DNA of 11,822 bases from Cephalothrix spiralis (lineage: Eukaryota; Nemertea; Palaeonemertea; Archinemertea; Cephalotrichidae). The notes beneath the pieces are model-generated. The model was not told the DNA's origin and did not search any database. It saw only the letters and a program-made list of their open reading frames with translations. The DNA is taken from NCBI GenBank assembly GCA_032353305.1, contig JAUCNG010365484.1, forward strand, positions 1 to 11,822. Reading direction: 5' to 3'. The translations under genes were made by a program, and so were the position numbers. Below are positions 9,801 through 11,822 of the stretch, piece by piece. How positions within the stretch are numbered: position 1 is the first letter of the stretch; the number at the start of each line of letters is the position of its first letter.

Positions 9801-11686
9801 ACTGAATAGGAGAGTAAATAGTTTTTAAATGTTTTAAACATGATAATGATGTTTATTGTGCGGTAAATATCGGAATCTGGTAACTCCCAGGCACAAAACG
9901 CGTACCAGAAATTGTCCAAAATAATTACAGGATTCCAAGATGTACATTTATATTATAATACTGTATATACTGTATGATATTTCAAATGAATAACAGATAT
10001 TAATGAAAACAATAACAACTACAATCATATTCATGGTAATCCTTGACTGGCTTTCCACAGCTCTAAAAAATGTGATAATGGTCAATTTAATCAACACTCA
10101 GATTTTTAATTATGTTTGTCCAGTCCTATTCAATTCCTTATCACTTCTAAATCCTCGAATCCTGAAGCAAAATAGTTTTGTCACAATATCTGTCGTAGGA
10201 ACAATAGCTTCAGATACATTTGTTGCTTTTCAACAGTATTTTAGTAGGCACTTCAGAAAAGATTGATTTGGCGTAGTAAATTTTAAAAAATGTCTACACT
10301 TTTAAATGATTTACTAAAAACATATCATGATAAAAAAGCAATTAAATAATGTTGATTTTTTCTTTTTATAGATTTAAGAATTATACTTACGCAACTCTAT
10401 ATACTATGGCATCATCTTCATCTCCTGAATAATATTCTTCTTTATCTGTTTTGCGTCGAAATGTACATATTGTCGCATATGATGTCAAATACAACATAAT
10501 AAAAAGGAGTAATGAGATCTGCAATAAAGAAAATCTCAAGTATAATTGATTGTGATTTAAATATTTGAATTCATTTGAAACACTGGTACTAGTCATAAAT
10601 ACTGTTTGAGATTAAATAAGTCAATGCAAAACATGGCAGTATATACTTGTAGAAGAAAAACTTTCCATTGATCTCAATAAAGCACTGGAGCTTATCAGTT
10701 AAGACTAGAATTTTGACACATCAAAAATGAAATACTAGTATGTATTATAATCAAGTAACAGTTTTGATACAATTTTGTGAATTGTCAGCGACTTTAATTT
10801 GATAAATTTCAAGGGACTGTACACTCACAAAGTGCGCATTGAGTCTCATAGTCATAGGCAATACAATTTCAATTAAATATCACCCCACTAGCTTTGTGCT
10901 TGCTTGCTAGTGTACTTAGCTTGCTTGATAGCCTGGTTCCCTACCGGGAGTACAAAATGTTCTATGATTAGGGGGGGGGGGGGTATGTTGTGGTTTGCAA
11001 CTGTGCAATCACTTAAGCCAGCACTTGGCGACATGGCGTAGCTAGGGTCTGGCGACATGGCGTAGCTAGGGTGTCAGAATTTCTGACAGTTGTGCATTTT
11101 AGTTGAAAACAAGGCTAAAATTGTGCATTTCTTCCAACAGATTTAAATTGTGTATTTTTTTAAGCTACACTACTGACTTTAAAGTAACGAAGTGAGTGAA
11201 GCACTATTTTTGTCTTTCATTCATAGTACAAATCTAACGTAACTAGACTGTAATAATTATATCAATATTACTACAACCTGTAACAGGTTTTGGCCAAAAC
11301 AGTTTTATTTCAATCCTGTTTCTCAGACTCAGAGACAAGAGTTGGCAGTTCAAACATATTTTTTCATGACATAATTAAATTTCTAAGTTACGAAAATACT
11401 TTCTCTCTTAAGTGCTCTCAGAAAAACAGGAATTCAGCAGGGACGTGTGGTTATTTCAACCATGTTCCAACCAAGGCCATGCTATTACTAGTGGCTGTGG
11501 GAATTCAAAAGTTCAAGTTCAACCATTCACTGCCATTTCAAATTCAATTTTCATGATTTTTAAATTTTCGAAATCAAAATTCAAAATGTAAATTTTCAAT
11601 TTCATTTTTTATTGCATACTTACAATATACTCCCGGACAGCATTGTGAAACAGTTGCTCCCTTATATCTGTATCCGTCAAAACCAT
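809..11686 (-). CDS. LMBR1: LMBR1/LMBR1L family membrane protein, N-terminal part, six exons, 3' end outside window
   Basis: The spliced CDS joins 11686-11624, 10518-10391, 9433-9294, 7727-7624, 5201-5075 and 877-809: 631 nt, or 210 codons plus one base. Family members are about 490 residues, so roughly 40% is here. Recognisable landmarks are REQLFHNAVRE near the start, LLLPISIISNEV (about 81-92), YYMQWLNTSLIHGLWN, MPFAYLFTESEGFAGS and VYLPYLYSGISLLGV. Hydrophobic segments lie at about 20-42, 65-89, 111-134, 153-176 and 191-210, giving five of the usual nine or so membrane spans; an acidic loop (GDEDDAIV) follows span 1. In vertebrates LMBR1L acts at the cell surface and in ER membranes, as a lipocalin-1 receptor and in dampening Wnt signalling; LMBR1 itself is poorly characterised. 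As I recall the human proteins, this one is nearer LMBR1L (VFLFSNL, RVYET), but an invertebrate gene may be co-orthologous to both. The family call is firm; the paralogue choice is not. Confidence 0.95.
952..987. repeat. Hairpin with a 9-bp perfect stem
   Basis: GGGGTAGGT (952-960) pairs with ACCTACCCC (979-987) across an 18-base loop. A second hairpin, GGGTAC-ATG-GTACCC, lies about 15 bases further on. Both are within a GC-richer patch of intron 5; function unknown. Confidence 0.5.
1231..2479. repeat. Cluster of five TACATGTA palindromes
   Basis: Exact sites lie at 1231-1238 (extended to the 14-bp palindrome TACATGTACATGTA), 1421-1428, 2252-2259, 2417-2424 and 2472-2479. I saw no others in the rest of the window. 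Confidence 0.6.
1798..1963. repeat. Perfect 23-bp inverted repeat enclosing about 120 bp
   Basis: Left arm 1798-1820 begins TGGCGAGTTTTTTCGGCAAG, and the right arm 1941-1963 is its exact reverse complement. A diverged version (ACAAGTTTTTCGCAA, 1771-1785) precedes the left arm. This may be a small MITE; no target duplication was found. Confidence 0.62.
3198..3480 (-). mobile_element. SINE-like element, copy 2 (eroded head)
   Basis: Compared with copy 1 on the plus strand, it shares ACTGACCGAGCCATCCAG, GAGGGACAG, CTATATAC, AAGCATTTACCC and GGTCTGCTT in the same order. It lacks about 50 bp between body and head that copy 1 has. The tRNA-like head (about 3385-3470) survives only partly: an A-box-like TGGCGTGATGGTGCA remains, but the B box is degraded. 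It ends next to a CTTCTTCTTCACTT tract. This is an older copy, probably inactive. Confidence 0.68.
3780..3832 (-). repeat. Fragment of the SINE-like repeat
   Basis: The words CACATAACGGTCTGCTTCA match the corresponding body segment of both larger copies (CACATACGGTCCGCTTCA near 220 and CACAATGGTCTGCTTGCC near 3233). Only this short part is recognisable. Confidence 0.45.
3965..4290 (+). repeat. Decayed relative of the mariner MITE interior
   Basis: Shares with 6065-6245, in the same order and orientation, ATTCCCGAA.AAAA, AACCTCT.GGTTT, and then ATACTAAATCGAGAGAATGC with CAGTGCAT downstream. The block starting at 4203 is the best preserved (20 consecutive identical bases). It has roughly 80 bp extra around 4118-4195, and its terminal inverted repeats are not recognisable. 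Confidence 0.6.
4354..4550. mobile_element. MITE, 197 bp, with about 30-bp terminal inverted repeats
   Basis: The left arm (4354-4385) and right arm (4550-4522, reversed) both read CACAGGTT, then GGAACTTTTGGCGTCCAA, with a few bases inserted in the left arm. The interior carries AACTTGAACC and CTTCCGAGATTTTCG, words that recur in other copies in this window. No coding capacity. Ends of type CACAGG...CCTGTG are clear, but a target duplication is not, so I do not assign a superfamily. Confidence 0.8.
5075..5201 (-). CDS. LMBR1: LMBR1 coding exon 5 (span 4)
   Basis: This 127-nt exon follows a pyrimidine tract ending CTTTTTAG and ends one base into a codon at a GTAAGT donor. It encodes residues 146-187: GIMARVYETS, then span 4 (VVLILLGILVFGLAWVASAM), then an acidic and polar stretch LDDDKFSKQTLF. 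The WVASA motif is shared with both vertebrate LMBR1 and LMBR1L. Confidence 0.95.
5253..5677. mobile_element. Composite relative of the 4354-4550 MITE
   Basis: It begins ACACAGGTTTATG, like the MITE arm, and ends CCTGTGT at 5677. The left half (to about 5400) holds the MITE interior in reverse (CGAAAATCTCGGAAGTGCGG, then TCAAGTTTATATTTT). The right half (about 5450-5600) holds a second interior in forward orientation (AACTTGAACC, then GCACTTCCGCGATTTTTGG). This looks like head-to-head nested or joined copies. Confidence 0.6.
5969..6487. mobile_element. Mariner-type MITE, 519 bp, about 58-bp inverted repeats, TA duplication
   Basis: Left arm 5969-6026 and right arm 6487-6430 (reversed) differ at about six positions of 58. 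The right end reads CAGGGTGTCCCAACATTATG inward and the left CATTGTGTCTCAATATTATG. TA dinucleotides flank both ends (5967-5968 and 6488-6489). Ends of this form with a TA target site are typical of Tc1/mariner-derived MITEs. There is no transposase frame. Each arm carries TGACGTCA (6002-6009 and 6447-6454). Confidence 0.85.
6950..7100 (-). repeat. Degenerate copy of the CTTCCGAGATTTTCG MITE family
   Basis: Shares AAAATCTAGT.GCAA.TTT and a TTTTCGAAAA-type stretch, then GAAAATTTGAACC, with the 5253-5677 element in the same order. It lacks recognisable ends. Confidence 0.4.
7530..7570 (+). repeat. Short fragment of the same MITE family
   Basis: Contains an exact CTTCCGAGATTTTCG (7536-7550) followed by a G-rich stretch, as in the 4354-4550 element. 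The flanking GC-rich sequence at 7361-7530 may belong to it but cannot be aligned by eye. Confidence 0.5.
7624..7727 (-). CDS. LMBR1: LMBR1 coding exon 4 (span 3, TESEGFAGSKK)
   Basis: This 104-nt exon follows the acceptor CTTTCTTTTTCAG. It finishes the glycine of LIHG, then encodes LWNHVFLFSNLALFILMPFA (span 3) and YLFTESEGFAGSKK, and ends in phase 0. The donor is AAG followed by GTTTGA, a poor match to GTAAGT. Reading through it meets TGA after one further codon, so the exon must end here. The next exon resumes with GIMARVYET, exactly as the family requires. Confidence 0.93.
7786..7904. mobile_element. Candidate 119-bp inverted-repeat element with 9-bp direct flanks
   Basis: Arms at 7793-7810 (GTTAAATCTTTGACTTTT) and 7897-7880 match at 17 of 18 positions in inverted orientation. 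CTCAGAATC flanks the unit directly on both sides (7777-7785 and 7905-7913). The outermost seven bases do not pair, which weakens the transposon reading. Confidence 0.45.
8366..8385. repeat. Perfect 20-bp palindrome
   Basis: GCAATTATTATAATAATTGC is identical to its own reverse complement. It lies in intron 3, between two partial direct repeats of ATCCTCTA.G.GATACAA (near 8329 and 8402). Confidence 0.7.
8505..8817. mobile_element. Foldback (long inverted-repeat) element, 313 bp
   Basis: The ends match in inverted orientation: TTGATTATAGATCATTATA on the left and the complement of TATAATGATCAATAATCAG on the right. Both then run into TACAAGGCC, and further inside GCCATT, TTTTAAAATCT and a central TTCTCCAAA / TTTGGAGGA hairpin around 8640. 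The entire segment is one imperfect palindrome, with A-rich loops. No coding capacity; transposon class unknown. Confidence 0.72.
9294..9433 (-). CDS. LMBR1: LMBR1 coding exon 3 (span 2 and LIHG motif)
   Basis: This 140-nt exon follows the acceptor TGTATTTCTTTCAG, completes the split alanine codon, and ends after one base of a glycine codon at a GTAAGT donor. It encodes residues 64-110, including CTFTLAISMAAALLLPISII (span 2), SNEV, and YYMQWLNTSLIH. This is the most conserved block of the family and on its own settles the identification. Confidence 0.96.
9434..10390 (-). other. LMBR1 intron 2 (957 bp, phase 2)
   Basis: GTAAGT to TTTCAG. It is AT-rich, and I found no repeat family shared with the rest of the window. 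An 87-codon open frame on the plus strand (10003-10266) has a hydrophobic N-terminus but matches no family I recognise and lies antisense within the intron. I treat it as fortuitous. Confidence 0.88.
10391..10518 (-). CDS. LMBR1: LMBR1 coding exon 2 (membrane span 1 and acidic loop)
   Basis: This 128-nt exon follows a strong pyrimidine-rich acceptor (TTTTCTTTATTGCAG) and ends at GTAAGT, leaving two bases (GC) of a split alanine codon. It encodes residues 22-63: span 1 (ISLLLFIMLYLTSYATICTF), a basic RRK stop-transfer signal, then the acidic loop ending GDEDDAIVYRV. The pattern DEDA(I/T)VN(R/K)I is conserved at this point in both vertebrate paralogues. Confidence 0.94.
10971..10983 (+). repeat. 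Homopolymer run of 13 G
   Basis: Thirteen G in a row on the plus strand (C on the gene's sense strand). Such runs are prone to length change and to sequencing error. Confidence 0.8.
11026..11072. repeat. 24-bp tandem duplication
   Basis: TGGCGACATGGCGTAGCTAG plus GGT occurs twice without change (11026-11048 and 11050-11072), separated by one base. It is followed at once by the 15-bp near-palindrome GTCAGAATTTCTGAC (11073-11087). Perfect identity suggests a recent duplication. Confidence 0.85.
11624..11686 (-). CDS. LMBR1: LMBR1 coding exon 1 (start codon to first donor)
   Basis: Twenty-one codons run from ATG to a GTAAGT donor at 11623-11618, ending in phase 0. The residues REQLFHNAVREYI match the conserved amino end of the LMBR1 family, a short segment before the first membrane span. 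This start was chosen because its context is good (A at -3, G at +4), because an in-frame TGA lies only seven codons upstream, and because the length before the REQ motif matches family members. Confidence 0.93.
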
Positions 11687-11733
11687 TGTATTATTTTGCA
11701 CCCATCATCGATAGCCTGCATTTGAATTTGAAA
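11687..11733 (-). promoter_or_regulatory. LMBR1: Probable 5' leader of LMBR1 with a candidate upstream splice acceptor
   Basis: Upstream of the ATG the minus strand reads TTTATTATTTTCAG, ending at 11734. This is a convincing acceptor, so a non-coding first exon probably lies further upstream. A second possible acceptor, ATGCAG, ends at 11716. If the first is used, the leader contains two short upstream ORFs (11721-11677 and 11708-11691). No TATA box or initiator can be assigned. Sequence beyond about 11785 is CpG-richer (GCGCTGAGCGCG) and could be near a start site, but this is not demonstrable. Confidence 0.5.
11691..11708 (-). promoter_or_regulatory. Five-codon upstream ORF (MMGAK)
   Basis: Two consecutive ATG codons open a five-codon ORF ending in TAA just four bases before the LMBR1 start. 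With so short a spacing, a ribosome terminating here would have little room to reinitiate, so it could reduce translation of the main ORF. It lies in the transcript under either acceptor considered for the leader. Function is inference. Confidence 0.45.
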
Positions 11734-11822
11734 CTGAAAATAATAAATGACGTTTGTTTCAGGAAATGGATGCTTCTAGTCATTTATTCACTTCAGATCG
11801 AATCGCGCTCAGCGCATGAGCA

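Larger units (their letters stand above)
10519..11623 (-). other. LMBR1 intron 1 (1105 bp, phase 0)
   Basis: GTAAGT at the 5' end and TTGCAG at the 3' end. It holds an A/T-rich low-complexity stretch built from AAATTC and TTTGAA words (about 11500-11605), a 24-bp tandem duplication, a 13-G run, and three copies of TTGTGCATTT or a one-base variant. An 88-codon open frame on the plus strand at 11290-11556 resembles no family I know and is probably chance. Confidence 0.88.

Noticed and set aside
10003-10266. Open frame of 87 codons on the plus strand in intron 2
   Set aside because: Hydrophobic start but no recognisable family; it lies antisense within an intron, and frames of this length are expected by chance in nearly 12 kb.
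10886-10920. Helitron 3' terminus (hairpin followed by CT-purine-purine)
   Set aside because: The 7-bp stem has a long loop, and the CTTAG that follows does not give a clear CTRR end before a T.
11290-11556. Open frame of 88 codons on the plus strand in intron 1
   Set aside because: No domain, low-complexity C-terminus from A/T-rich repeats, no splice or promoter support.
1-11822. Bacterial or phage defence system, CRISPR array or operon
   Set aside because: No long prokaryotic-type frames, ribosome-binding sites or spaced direct repeats; the only real gene is spliced and animal-like.

Overview
This is animal nuclear DNA: AT-rich, intron-rich, and dense in short non-autonomous repeats. No bacterial-style gene, operon, CRISPR array or phage structure is visible. 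Five copies of the palindrome TACATGTA, a tRNA-headed SINE-like repeat and abundant MITE-like elements would suit a mollusc or another lophotrochozoan. That placement is an impression, not something the sequence proves.

The one gene I can support runs on the minus strand and covers nearly the whole window. Six coding exons (11686-11624, 10518-10391, 9433-9294, 7727-7624, 5201-5075 and 877-809) join in frame into 210 complete codons plus one base. The product is clearly the N-terminal part of an LMBR1-family multipass membrane protein (limb region 1 protein / lipocalin-1-interacting membrane receptor LMBR1L; Pfam LMBR1). All five complete introns have GT and AG ends, and the reading frame is kept across every junction. 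The C-terminal half lies beyond base 1, and the promoter is probably beyond base 11822.

Layout from the gene's 5' end: possible 5' leader with small upstream ORFs (11677-11733); exon 1; intron 1, with a 24-bp tandem duplication, a 13-G run and short repeats; exon 2; intron 2, with little to see; exon 3; intron 3, with a 313-bp foldback element, a 20-bp perfect palindrome and a small inverted-repeat element; exon 4; intron 4, with a 519-bp mariner-type MITE whose arms each carry a perfect TGACGTCA site, plus copies of a GC-richer mobile repeat; exon 5; intron 5 (4.2 kb), with a 197-bp MITE, a SINE-like copy, a decayed relative of the mariner MITE, a 23-bp perfect inverted repeat and a TACATGTA cluster; exon 6; and the start of intron 6, with a second SINE-like copy that keeps RNA polymerase III A and B boxes.

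The noteworthy content is therefore one conserved membrane-receptor gene whose introns host at least five families of small repeats. I found no multi-gene system and no undescribed protein.
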